DNA from: Tetracentron sinense
Lineage: Eukaryota; Streptophyta; Magnoliopsida; Trochodendrales; Trochodendraceae
Direction of reading: 5' to 3'
DNA length: 64,000 nucleotides
Assembly (NCBI GenBank): GCA_015143295.1
Contig: CM026570.1
Location: forward strand, 24,993,250-25,057,249
Position numbers and translations under genes: made by a program. Numbering within the stretch: position 1 is the stretch's first letter; each line of letters opens with the position of its first letter. Under the pieces are notes generated by a model that had not been told where the DNA came from, did no database searches, and saw only the letters and a program-made list of their open reading frames with translations. Positions 1-10,269 of the stretch are shown piece by piece.

Positions 1-1545
1 TGTGTGCGCTCAACAAGGATTCCACTACTCTTACAGAGTAATTAATATTGAGTTGATACTTGTCAAAACCAGACTTGAAAAACTCATCGTTGGTATTTAT
101 CGATGAAATGGTTTTATTGAGGAGTTTATTTTATATATAAAAGAAATGTAATAATAATTATTATTTCTTTTTAAGAATTTCTAAAATGTTTTGAAAGTCC
201 AACTTTGATTAAAAGTATCAAAGAAAATGAGTTCTCAATATAAGCCAGAGATTAAAAACAGTATTAGATATTGTCCCGTAAGCTTATAACAATATTTGAA
301 ATGAAGGGACACATCTGTAAACAAATCTTGTGATAGAAATACCTGCAAGTAATTCTCTATTTTCTAGAGGTTAATCACATTGTGTTAATAGACATTATTG
401 TGATTGGTGGAAATCCTGAGATATAGATGAAATTCTATAATCCTAATGGAGTGATAGGAAAGGTGTTTCTTAGTAACAATGTTTTAACCAAAAGGTTGAG
501 TACTTGGTCCCACAACCGGAAATAGGAGATCCCTTTAGATCTCACACACTAGGACCTTCTTAAAGTATTTAATTTAATTATTAATTAAATTAATTAATTT
601 CTCTAAGTAATCACTGCATGGTATAGGTGGAATTACATTAGATGTGATAAACCAAATGGATAGGACCCATTGGGAATTTTGATAAAAGATTAAATGTATG
701 ACATTAAGGGATTTGGAACCCTAAGGGGCATGTGGAGTGGGGCCCACCTAGGGTGGGACACCCACATCAAAGAAGGACCTTTGCTTTAATTAGTTTCTAA
801 TAACTAATCTCCTTATTGGATAAGGTTAGTTAGTTAGTTAGTTACTAGTTAAAGATTCTCTAATTGTTAGAGATTCTATTAGTTTGTTACTAATTAAGAT
901 TCTTTATTGAATAAAGATATGATTAGTTAGTTACTAACAGATAAGATTAGTTTCTATTAATGATTAATCCTAATTAATTAGGATAAATAAAGAAAATAAA
1001 CAAATTGAGGAATTCTAATTAGATTAGAATAAGGAGTCTTGGGTTGCAAGCAACCCAAGCAAGAGGCTATATAAAGGGTTGGACACCCACTTTGGGATTG
1101 GATGAATTCCATAAGTTTTTCTCTCCCTTTCTCCTCAAACCTCATGCCCACTCCTCTCTCTTTAGGGGTGTACGGTCACACCTCCCCCTTCTTTCTTCTC
1201 TTGTCTTCTAGTTTGAATATCAAGAAGTCATCTTGTTCATTCAAGAAAGGATCTTTAGTTCAAAATCCAAGAGATAGAATTTTTGAAAGGGTCATTAGCT
1301 TCCATTAGAAAAAGCTTTAAAGGAAAAAGAAGGTTCGTGTGGATTGCGAAGGAGACTTGACACTTATGGAGTTTTGCCCGGTATCAGTTTTATCATAGAT
1401 TTGACTTAACAATTTCAAAGTCGCAAAGGTGAATGTTATTTAAACCTTCATTAAATAAAATCAATTAGAATCTTAGTCAGATCTTGAGATTCGATGTATG
1501 CCCCCCAATAACTGTTTTTCTAAAATTAAAAAGAGGCATACTTCA
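1..1545 (+). repeat. Partial 5' LTR of Ty1/copia element 1
   Basis: The right edge is firm: the sequence ends in CA at 1545 and is followed at once by a tRNA-Met-type primer site. The left edge is not visible and may lie before the window. A TATA box at 1068-1075 suggests U3 lies to its left and the transcript starts near 1100. The 68-residue frame at 1102-1308 lies in the R/U5 part and I do not regard it as a gene. A GTTA run (about 827-845) and a short AT-rich stretch (about 568-600) are simple-sequence patches. The matching 3' LTR is absent because the element is cut off near 6515. Confidence 0.7.
1038..1075 (+). promoter_or_regulatory. LTR core promoter: perfect inverted repeat next to a TATA box
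   Basis: Ten-base arms CTTGGGTTGC and GCAACCCAAG, separated by AA, occupy 1038-1059. The box TATATAAA follows at 1068-1075. This is the expected place for the U3 promoter of the copia LTR. The inverted repeat could be a dimeric factor site or a cruciform-prone sequence; its role is inferred. Confidence 0.6.
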
Positions 1546-1546
1546 G

Positions 1547-1558
1547 TGGTATCAGAGT
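1547..1558 (+). other. Primer binding site (tRNA-iMet type)
   Basis: TGGTATCAGAGT lies one base after the LTR end. It matches the initiator-Met tRNA primer site used by most plant Ty1/copia elements (canonical TGGTATCAGAGC), with the last base changed. Confidence 0.8.
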
Positions 1559-3303
1559 CTTGGCTATGTTTCTCTTTGATTTTATCGTATAATCAAATTT
1601 TAATTATATCAAGATTACCTCCCCTATAAATTTCGACCACCCCCGTGATGAATCTTTTTTTATTCTTGATCACAACTTGATTATAAGATAATCATTAATA
1701 GGGTTAAGGGATTCCCCTCTAATTATTAAAGGAGTAATCAAGCCCTTTTAAATTAGTGTGATACTAATTTTGGTTTTGGATTTTTTCAAAACATCTTTTA
1801 ATTCAAATAGGGATAGACATTTAGAGATATATAAATCTGGTTATAGCCCTTAAGGATTTAGAGATCATTTTTAGATCATTAAATTAAATTATTTAATTTA
1901 TTCTGAGAGCCCCGGGCTAGCATAAATAATATATATTATATTGACCATGATAAATAATTATTATTTTATGTATTGGATGGGTTCCATAAATCATACCTCA
2001 TTCTCTTTCCCCTCCCCTCCCATTTTTCTAATTTTTAGAATAGGGTTGCTGATTTATGGTGGACTAAATTAACCGAAGTAGATGCCCGGAGAACCATTGC
2101 AAGATAGCAAATAGTTGTAGGGCTTTATTTAATTCTCATGTTGTAATTAAATAAGGTCGTATGATTTTTGTGAACCCATTGTGAAATTATAATATGATTA
2201 TAATTATTTTATTATTATTCATATGGTGATTAATAGTATTTCCTTTAGTCCGAAAGCTTAGATAATTGTGATTATCGCCTTTAATGATAATTTAGGATAA
2301 TTGGATTATACCCTGAATAATGGATTGTGTTTAAGTGTAAATTGCTTATATTTGGACACAATACATTACTAGTACTCTTTTGGACGTGGAGTTTGTGACC
2401 CATGTGGAGATTTTTACGTAAAACCTTTGCATACGAGATTATTGGATAATCGTGTCTGAAAAGACATTAATCGTTATGAAAGTTAAATGGATCACTAAAT
2501 TAACATCCAAATACCCTAAGGTGATAGGGATGAATAAGTTTTTATCATAAGGTGAAAACCCTAATGATCAAAACCCCCTGTGAGGGCTAGTGGGAGTTTA
2601 TCACTCCTTAATAATCCTATTCTCGAAAATTTTCATCATTCATATGATAAATATTTCTATGATATGATCATGTCTGTTTAATATTATTCCCTTCAAGAAA
2701 AAAGTGATAATAAATTGGATTATTAATCCTGAGGCCTTCTATTATTAATAAGACTATAAATTAATTAGCCTGAGTCTTGTCTTGCCAAAAAGTATTGACA
2801 TAATTCAGTCTGAATTAAACTCCTAGAGCCTTATTTCTATTGTAAATAAGTTTGTGTATGGCCTGATAAGGAGTGTCAACTAAAATTGGGGCACAACCTT
2901 TACTTGATCATATGACGAACTAGATTAATGAGTTTCACTTAAACAATAAACATGGCGGCTGAAACAGTGACAATCATGTTGTCCTTTGAGGTTGCAAGAA
3001 AATTGGGAATCACTGATTTACATAAACAGTTATGCATGAGATGATCAGTGATGGCTGGTTACAATCCACCTTGTAGTGCATGTGTGGTACTATCCTAAAA
3101 TGAAAGATTGCATGTGTATTATAAGGATCCTAATACTCATTTGGAATAAAAGGTTTATTCTCTAATTTCATATACTGAAGCGAATAATGAAATTTGAACA
3201 AAGATAAGAGGATCATCGCAGATTTTAAAATCTCAAAAATCCGTTGAATATATGTGTAAAAATTAATGTAATAATTTATGCTTATTTTATTGTGTAAATA
3301 GTT
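1559..3303 (+). other. Long untranslated leader of copia element 1
   Basis: About 1.7 kb separates the primer site from the first gag codon. It is AT-rich, has no long reading frame and no recognised domain. Most plant copia elements have a much shorter leader, so this may be a lineage feature or contain a decayed insertion. I see nothing else in it. Confidence 0.5.
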
Positions 3304-4179
3304 ATGAATCTCCTTTCCAATATTCTAGAAGAGAATCATTTGACTGGTCCAAATTTTGTGGATTGGAAAAGAAACCTTGACATTGTGCTTATCTCTCAGA
3401 AGATAGCTTATGTTTTCTCTTCCAACTATCCGAAATTTGATGAGGCAGTTCAGGCCCCTGAGGCGGTTGAGAAAGCCTCAAAGTGGCATGAGTCAAATAG
3501 TTTGGCCAAATGCTACATGCTTGCATCTATGTCGAATGTCCTTCAGCAACAACATGAGGATTTTGCTACAGCTAAGGGCATATTGACTAATCTCAGTGAG
3601 ATGTTTGGGGAACAGAACAGAACTACTAAGCAGTTGGCTATGAAAGGACTGATGAGAATCAAGATGTCTGATGGTACCCCAATCCAGGTGCATGTTGTCA
3701 GGATGATGGAGTTCATTAATGAACTCTTGACTCTTGGAGCAGATCTTGATCAACAGGGTCAAACAGATGTGATCCTGAACTCTCTCCCGAAATCTTTTTC
3801 AACTTTTGTGTTGAATTACAACATGAACAAATTGGCGACTGCTCTGCTAGAGCTCCTAAACATATTGCAATGAGCTGAGGACCTTATAAAGCGTACTAAG
3901 CTCTATGCAAATGTGGCAGAGGGAGTTGGACCTTCAAGGCCTGGGCCTAAGGGCAAAAGCAAGAAAAAGAAGAAGTCTAATTTCTCAAAGTTTCTCAAAG
4001 GCAAGAAGGGTAAGAACAAGGAAGCTTCTGAGAAGAAGGACAAGGAAAAGAATCAGAATGTCTAATTCTATTACAAGAAACCAGGTCACTGGAAGAGGAA
4101 TTGCAAAATTTACTTAGCTTCCCTCAAGGACAAGCCTTTGGAAGGTATGTTTGAATCTTTCATAATTGAATTCAACTTC
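3304..4179 (+). pseudogene. gag: Copia element 1 gag (nucleocapsid precursor), broken
   Basis: The first 189 codons (3304-3873) read as a plant copia gag (UBN2-type). It begins MNLLSNILEENHLTGPNF, followed by the typical W..W-free helix-rich region, a GLMRIKMSDGTPIQVHV segment and a conserved MMEFINEL motif. A stop at 3871 breaks the frame. A lysine-rich stretch follows (about 3940-4060), then a damaged zinc knuckle near 4067-4110 in which KKPGHWKRNC remains while the first two cysteines are lost (one position is now a stop). Gag would form the virus-like particle and bind the RNA. The family call is secure; the gene is dead. Confidence 0.85.
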
Positions 4180-5082
4180 ATAGTTGGTTCCTCTAACTCT
4201 TAGTGTGTAGATAGTGGATCTACCTCACATATTTGTAATATGTTACAAGGGTTTCAGGAGAACAGAAAGCTCAATGATGGGGAAGTTAAGATAAGGATGG
4301 GAATGGAAGCAAGTGTTGCTGTGATCGTCATCGGAACTTATGTTTTAGAATTTTCTTTAGATAGGATTTTGGTTTTAAAAGACTGTTTATATGTACTGGA
4401 CATGCGCAGAAATTTGATTTCTGTTTTTAGTTTAATCGTTAATGGTTATTCAGTGCATTTTTATACTAATGTAGTTATCAAATACAATAATAGTTTTATT
4501 GTTTCCGGCACATTGTTTAATGGCCTTTATTTTCTTGATCCTATAAGAAATTCTGTAAATAACATTGAGGATAAAGAGTCCACCAGCGTGACACCTCACA
4601 AAAGAGGTAGAGAGTCTATGAATCCAACATACTTATGGCATCTCAGATTAGGTCATATCAATTTGGATAGGATCAACAGATTGGTAAAGGATGGTTCTTT
4701 AAACCATTTACATGTTGAACCTTATCCAACTTGTGAACCTTGTTTAACAGGTAAAATGACCAAAAGGCTATTTACAGGCAAACCTATGAGAGCCACAAGT
4801 ATATTTGAATTAATTCACACTGATGTATGTGGGCCCATGAATCGTTCAGTCAGAGGTGGCTTTATCTACTTCATTAAATTCACATATGATTTTTCAAGAT
4901 ATGGTTATATATGTCTAATGAAACACAAGTTGGAATCTTTTGAAAAGTTCAAAGAATTCCGAAATGAAGTAGAAAAGCAATTAGGTAAATTTATTAAAAC
5001 TCTCAGATCCGACCGAGGAGGAGAATACCTCTCGAATGAGTTCATGGATTATCTTAGAGATAATGGAATTTTATCCCAATAG
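4180..5082 (+). pseudogene. pol: Copia element 1 protease and integrase N-terminal half
   Basis: A stop at about 4201 sits just before the protease active-site motif VDSGSTSHIC (near 4207-4236). The open stretch 4240-5082 then carries the rest of the protease, the GAG-pre-integrase zinc segment (WHLRLGHINLDRI near 4637, with paired cysteines in PTCEPCLTGK) and the start of the integrase core (LIHTDVCGPM near 4810, LRSDRGGEYLS near 5004). Order PR-IN before RT is diagnostic of Ty1/copia. The frame ends in a TAG at 5080 where the family normally continues. Protease would cut the polyprotein and integrase would insert the cDNA. Confidence 0.85.
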
Positions 5083-5730
5083 ACTCCCCCAGGAACACCT
5101 CAATTTAATGGTGTTTCAGAAAGAAGAAATCGAACCCTATCGAATACGGTTCGTTCAATACTGATTTGCCAATTTCCTTTTGGGGAAATGTATTAGTGAC
5201 TGCAATCTATCTATTGAATAGGGTACATTCTAAGTCTATTTCCAAAACTCCAATTGAGCTATGGATGAGGCGAAAGCCTAGTTTAAAGCATGTCAGAGTA
5301 CGGGGTTGTCTAGTTCATGTGCGAAAGCAGAACTTTGACAAGTTGAAAAGTAGGACTGAGAAGTGCCTATTTATAGGATACCCAAAAGAAACTCATATTA
5401 TTTCTATAATCCTAGCGAACAAAAGGTGTTTATAAGCAGAAATGCCATTTTTCTAGAAGAGGAAATGATCCTCAATAAAGAAGATGGATTTAGAATTGAT
5501 CTTAAAGAGCAAAATCAGGATAAGATGACCATGGTTAAACCTATCCTAACTGAACTTTTAAATACACAACAACCTAGGAGAAGTACAAGGATTAGTCGAT
5601 CTCCAGATAGATTGTCTTATCAGCATGAGGTATATTCTATGGAATCGGATTCCATCCTTACACTCATCAAGAAGCAATATGTGATATTGATTCTGATAAT
5701 TGGAATAAAGTCGTGTCTGAACCCTGATTG
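5083..5730 (+). pseudogene. pol: Copia element 1 integrase C-terminal half, frameshifted
   Basis: The TPQFNGVSERRNR integrase motif can be read at 5096-5135. A frame change follows: 5166-5435 continues with the conserved FWGNVLVTAIYLLNRV and TPIELW region, and 5363-5731 overlaps it in another frame with the linker before reverse transcriptase (STRISRSPDR). At least two frame changes and several stops separate the pieces. This is plainly a decayed copy of a well-known domain order. Confidence 0.8.
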
Positions 5731-6515
5731 AAAAGCCTGAGGGAATTAGACCCATTGGGTGCAAATGGATCTACAAGAGGAAACGTGGATCTGATGGAAA
5801 GGTAGAGACCTTTAAAGCAAAGCTTGTGGCGAAAGGCTATAGTCAAAGAGCTGGTATCGACTATGAGAAAACCTTTTCACCAGTAGCAATGCTAAAGTCC
5901 ATCAAAATTCTGTTATCAATTACTGCTTACTATGATTATGAAATTTGGCAGATGGATGTCAAAACCGCTTTCTTGAATGAAAACATTCAAGAGGATATTT
6001 ATATGGACCAACCCAAAGGTTTTGAACTCTATAACCAAAATAATAACGTATGCAAATTGATAAAATCCATTTATGGTCTTAAACAAGCTTCTCGGAGTTA
6101 GAACATCCGTTTTGATGAATCAATCAAATCGTTTGGTTTTCACCAAAACATGGATGAGGCATATGTGTACAAAAAGGTCAATAGGAGTGCAATAACTTTC
6201 CTAGTTATTTATGTAGATGATATTCTACTCATTGGGAATGATGTAGGAATGTTATCAACTGTTAAAATTTGGTTGTCATGAAACTTTGCTACGAAAGACC
6301 TTGGTGAAGCCTCCTATATTTTTGGTCTTAAATAGTTAGAGATCGAAAGAAAAGGATGCTGAGATTATCCCAAGTCAATTATATTGACAAGATCTTGTGC
6401 AAATATAGTATGGAAAATTTAAAGAAAGGGATATTACCCTTTAGGCATGGAATTAGTCTCTCCAAATCAAATTCTCCAAAGACTGATGATGAAAGCGAGT
6501 AAATGAGCAGATTAG
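5731..6515 (+). pseudogene. pol: Copia element 1 reverse transcriptase, truncated
   Basis: The stretch 5826-6101 reads as the copia reverse transcriptase core: KGYSQRAGIDYEKTFSPVA, WQMDVKTAFLNENIQEDIYM and IYGLKQASRS, ending in a stop where the family has W. Further on, the catalytic box YVDDILLIGND is found at about 6210-6242. Another stop follows near 6332. Recognisable copia sequence ends at about 6515, so the end of RT, all of RNase H and the 3' LTR are missing. It is then joined to Tat/Ogre sequence. Confidence 0.85.
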
Positions 6516-6524
6516 TCAAGGTCT

Positions 6525-7020
6525 TTGCATATCAAGCCTGCTTGCTTGCAGCACAGTCCTAACGGCTCTTTTGATTGGATACCCATAGAGTATCTAGAAA
6601 ACCAGTACAAGCGCCAGTGGAACCCTAACACCATAGCAGCTGAATTTCCCGGTCTCAACGCTCTTGCACTGATAGCTATATCTCAGTTGGTATTCCTAAA
6701 GTGTCGCACCCTTGCCGAATCAGTACTGGTAGGGATCATCGAGGACATGCACAACTCCGGATCAGTTATACCCGTTATCCTTGCAGAGCTTCTCAGAGCT
6801 CTCAACCAAGCGGCAGACCACAGAAATGACATCTTTCATGCCAGTACAACTCTCTTGTACCTATGGTTAGTAAGACACTTGCCTACGATCGTCCTAGTGC
6901 CCGCTGATCTCCGTGATGCATACAGTCTACACCGGAATATTTCTCAGAATCAGGACAAGATAGTGTCTACAGATGTCAAAATGCTCTACCAACTTCTCCA
7001 AAGCCTGTCAGAGGAGGGGA
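6525..7020 (+). pseudogene. Tat/Ogre-type extra ORF, DUF7745-like domain, N-terminal part
   Basis: This frame gives a helix-rich segment with FPGLNALALIAISQLVFL and VIPVILAELLRALN. It resembles the DUF7745 domain that I know from extra ORFs upstream of gag in plant Tat/Ogre gypsy elements. Its molecular role is unknown. It is cut at 7020, where a minus-strand LTR begins, and it continues beyond that insertion at about 9436. The match is from pattern memory, so the domain name is likely but not proven. Confidence 0.6.
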
Positions 7021-7854
7021 TGTCGCGCCCCAAAATACCCCCTAGGAGTTAAGGGATACCTTAGGAGTGACTAGTCGTACCTGACAAATCATTACGTAAT
7101 GAACAAGGTAAACATAATATTATAACAACAATAATTAGAGCTCGGAAGCTAAAACATAAGTACGGAAGCATGAACCAACTTTTTCTTTTATCTATAAGGC
7201 GGTCTGTATTCTAAGTTTGATATACAAAACATGATAAAAGTAAAGGTGGACATGCCCACCTATCAAAATATCAAAATACAAAAAGAGAGAATCTCGCTAT
7301 CACTCCTCTTAACAGTAATCTAAATACGGTCACACGTCTCGGTCTCTATCCTCATGCAACTGCATCGGGATAGGTGGCTCCCTCTCCTCTACATACTTTT
7401 CCTCAACCCAAGGCTCAGGGTTGAGGTTGTCCACGATACCTGCCGACATAAAAGTATGGCTGAGTATGGAATACTCAGTAAGTACAAGCTACTAGCTAAC
7501 CAAAACAATAACAATCACACAAAGGCAACATGATATAATTCATCACATCAATTTAAACAATAATAGCAACATATGACATTCATAACATTAAAAGTAAAGT
7601 ATTGTAATAATCTTGACATGCTTGGATGAATGCGAAAACTCCGGTAAAACTCGTACTTTAAAAGTCATGTCTTATTCTTGAAAAACAATATTTCGTGTTT
7701 CTTTCAAAACTTGCTTGTCAATGTTTGAAAACTTGTTCTTGTCTTGGTCTTGTTCGTGAGAATCACACAATGTTTGTCTTGTCTTGCTTGGAATCACTTG
7801 TCTTGCTTGTTCTTGTCATATCTTGACATGTTCTTGACTTGACTTGCTTGTATA

Positions 7855-8125
7855 CTTGTGAGCCAGAGGTTAGTGCCCTTAAAGCGACTTGTGAGCCGGG
7901 AATATAAATTCTCTTCAGCGAAATATATACATAGAAAATGGTACACCAACCTCCTTGACTTGTTTTCTTATGAGCCAGGTATGACATATCTTACGATATG
8001 CCCTACCCTTGACCGGCTCGATGTTCGGCTTTATCAACTCGTTTGTTTTCCTTGTGAGCCAAGTGTGACATATTCTAAGGATATGCCCTACCCTTGACTG
8101 GCCCGATGTCTGGCTTTATTGTTCG
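7855..8125 (-). repeat. Degenerate tandem repeats in LTR-A
   Basis: The phrase GTGAGCC is repeated at about 7857, 7889, 7971 and 8055. The last two units, about 84 bp apart, share an imperfect inverted repeat (CATATCTTACGATATG and CATATTCTAAGGATATG) followed by CCCTACCCTTGAC. The same module occurs twice in LTR-B at 15356-15475, so it is an ancestral part of these LTRs. Confidence 0.7.
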
Positions 8126-8947
8126 TTTCGTGAATCACAATTCTCGTTCTTGTTGTTTCTTGTGTACATATACTTTAGAAAAATCGATTCATACATGCAT
8201 GTGTGTAACAATTATAGTAAACATGATGACATAACTTGAATAAAAGGATCTCATGAGTATAGCATTTCCATTTCTAATATAAGAATGTGGGAATGTAGAT
8301 AACATGTAGAGCATTTGATTAAAATAGTCATTTAGGAAGAACAACTAAATTCATGCTTTCATAATTTTCATTCATTCATTCAAATTGTCATTTAAGCATT
8401 TTATCAAACATTTGGTATGCAATATCTTCATGGGCCATGTCTTTAAGTTGTTAGGTGCATACTTTTCATCAAAACATCAAAGTATGTTCATTATTTGTGA
8501 GACGTCCTTCCGCCATTTCCATCATATAACATCCATCACATCCATACGACATCCATCGCCTCAACCATTCACCCCACACATCCACATCCATTCATTCCAC
8601 TTATCTTGTTCATATTTGGAGAAAATAGCATATTTCAAAGGAAGAGAAAGAACATAAGGTAAAAATCATCAATATCAAGAGAAAAACCTAGGTTATTACT
8701 AAGGGAGTTGGTAGGGTGTACTAACCTTGAGACCAAGGCTTGATCTTGGAGAGAACCCCCTTGATTAGGAAGAAGATTCCTTCTTGATTTGAAACCCCCA
8801 AGCTTGGTAGAGGAGAATCCTAACTTGAGAATGCTTGATTGGGGAAGATCCTCCCTTTTATTCAATCCAAACCCTTCTTGGAATCCCCAAATCTCTCCTC
8901 TTCTTTCTCTCCTTTTCTCTTAACCAAAAACTCCCAAATGTATTCTC

Positions 8948-8954
8948 ATTTATA
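8948..8954 (-). promoter_or_regulatory. TATA box of LTR-A
   Basis: On the minus strand this reads CCTATAAATGAG. It lies 56 bp downstream (in element sense) of the nearest palindrome of the array at 9011-9257. The spacing is the same as in the plus-strand Tekay LTR at 25487. Confidence 0.6.
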
Positions 8955-9010
8955 GGCCTAAGGGTTGAAACCCTTGATTTCGGGTCTTTAAAAAAACAGA
9001 GTTCCGTGAT

Positions 9011-9257
9011 GACGATCGATCGTCGATCTTGGGATGATCAAATCCATGATCTGGTAAGCTTACCCAGATTTCTATCTCCAGACGATCGATCGTCAGTGTT
9101 GGGCTATCGATCGTCCAGCTTCCTGAAAGCCATCAAATTTATGGGTTCAAGGTGATCGATCGTCAAGTTTTGGACGATCAATTGTCCAAGTTCCAGTAGG
9201 TTGCCCAGGTTTCTGGGTTCATGATGATCGATCGTTGCCATGTGGCGATCGATCGTC
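9011..9257 (-). repeat. Palindrome array A (GACGATCGATCGTC type), 4 pairs
   Basis: Palindromic 14-mers begin at 9011, 9081, 9151 and 9223, i.e. every 70-72 bp. Each has a second, more variable copy 21-22 bp further on (9033, 9103, 9173, 9244). Perfect copies are at 9011 and 9081; others carry one or a few changes. Between pairs a degenerate sequence with TTCTGGGTTC recurs, so the whole block is an old tandem array of a ~70-bp unit holding two palindromes. It lies upstream of the LTR-A TATA box. Confidence 0.85.
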
Positions 9258-9440
9258 AATCCCAGTTTTTTATCCTTTTCACCTGCAGACCCCCTTGGGG
9301 TATTTCGGTCATAACTTTTGACTCGTTTGTCGAATTTTGACGATTCAACTTGTGTTGGATTCGTCTTTCGAAAAGGAAAATTTTTGGTATATTAGAATCT
9401 TCTAATTCTTCTTTATTTATTAATTGGACTACATAAAAGG

Positions 9441-10269
9441 CAGATTGACTATGAAAACGTTGTTCATTAGGTACGAAAAGTTCCGAGGTGCTATAGGAGA
9501 TCACATGGCAATGTGAGTGGCTAGTCCTGAAAAAGCTACCTCGGGTCGTAATAACCGAGAGACGATGCATGATTCTCGTCGGTCTAACTGGCTCAGCAGT
9601 CTATGCACTACTCCGAGTCCTTCGTCAGTTTGGACTCCCTCAGTATATCTCAGTGATAGACTAGTAAGAAAATGATTGTGTCAGCTTCACAGTGCACTCT
9701 GAGAGCCTTACTCGACGCTTCCAGTCTGATTGGCGAAGCTCCAGACAAGAACAGTGGCCAGACTTTGTGGTTACATCAGGACCACCGACTGATGTAGTAT
9801 ACCAACTGTGGGCGGAAGATTCTGACATTCCATCTTGCATGCCCGCACCAAGGGAACTGCCCATACCAGCAACAACTCCATTAAGAGGAACCATACTCAT
9901 AGGTGAAATGGTGGTTCCCTGTAGAGAAATTTTCCTAGAGAGACGGCTACTGATCTAGGAGAGGGAGATAAGACTACGGAAGGCCCAACAAGCGTTCAGG
10001 CAGCAGGAAGCCGAACGGAACTACAAACTCCAAGTCATGTAGTGACAGGTCGAGCAGCTTGAGCAGACAGTCCAAGCACTCCAGAAGAGACGCAGAAGCG
10101 ACACCCAAGAAACAACCATCATCAGGGCCTAGCTACACTTCTATCAAGAGCAGTTTGACAGTGCAAAGGTTGAGATGATCTCCCGGATCCTACAGTTCGG
10201 ATTCGAAATGTTTAAGGCTACCGAGGCAATTGACAACATGGAGGTTGAGGTCACATCCCTCCAGTAGCA
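9441..10269 (+). pseudogene. Tat/Ogre-type extra ORF, C-terminal part
   Basis: After LTR-A the + strand again reads like the DUF7745-type ORF: a segment with VYALLRVLRQFGLPQYIS (about 9600-9650), then VTSGPPTDVVYQLWAED (9770-9820), then a charged coiled-coil-like stretch with many Glu, Gln and Arg (ERRLRKAQQAFRQQEAERN, about 9962-10020, and QLEQTVQALQKRRR, about 10057-10100). Stops at 9661, 9957, 10039 and 10130 show that it is dead. A globular domain followed by a coiled coil fits the extra ORF of these elements; function unknown. Confidence 0.55.

Larger units (their letters stand above)
7021..9440 (-). repeat. LTR-A: minus-strand Tekay-like LTR remnant inside the Tat/Ogre ORF
   Basis: The left edge starts TGTCGCGCCCCAAAAT at 7021, like the reverse complement of a Tekay LTR end. 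The same order of modules is seen as in the certain Tekay LTRs at 24806 and 36480: a GAGTATGGAATACTCAGTA block near 7460, tandem repeats, a TATA box, a palindrome array, then the TTTTGAC-rich segment near 9310-9380. The right edge (start of the LTR) is missing; Tat/Ogre coding sequence resumes at about 9440-9500. It could be a solo LTR that lost one end. Small frames inside it (for example 7858-8097 and 8385-8657) are chance frames. Confidence 0.65.

Noticed and set aside
3493..3762. 89-codon minus-strand frame opposite copia gag
   Set aside because: Shadow of the gag frame; the plus-strand product has clear family motifs.
8385..8657. 90-codon frame in LTR-A and 93-codon frame at 15852-16133 in LTR-B with similar His/Phe-rich text
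   Set aside because: Similarity is due to the shared LTR sequence (CATTTCATCA phrases) on the antisense strand; stops differ and no domain is seen.
9001..9260. Possible CRISPR-like array (repeats at regular spacing)
   Set aside because: The repeats are palindromic and variable, spacers are related to each other, there are no cas genes and the context is a plant LTR.
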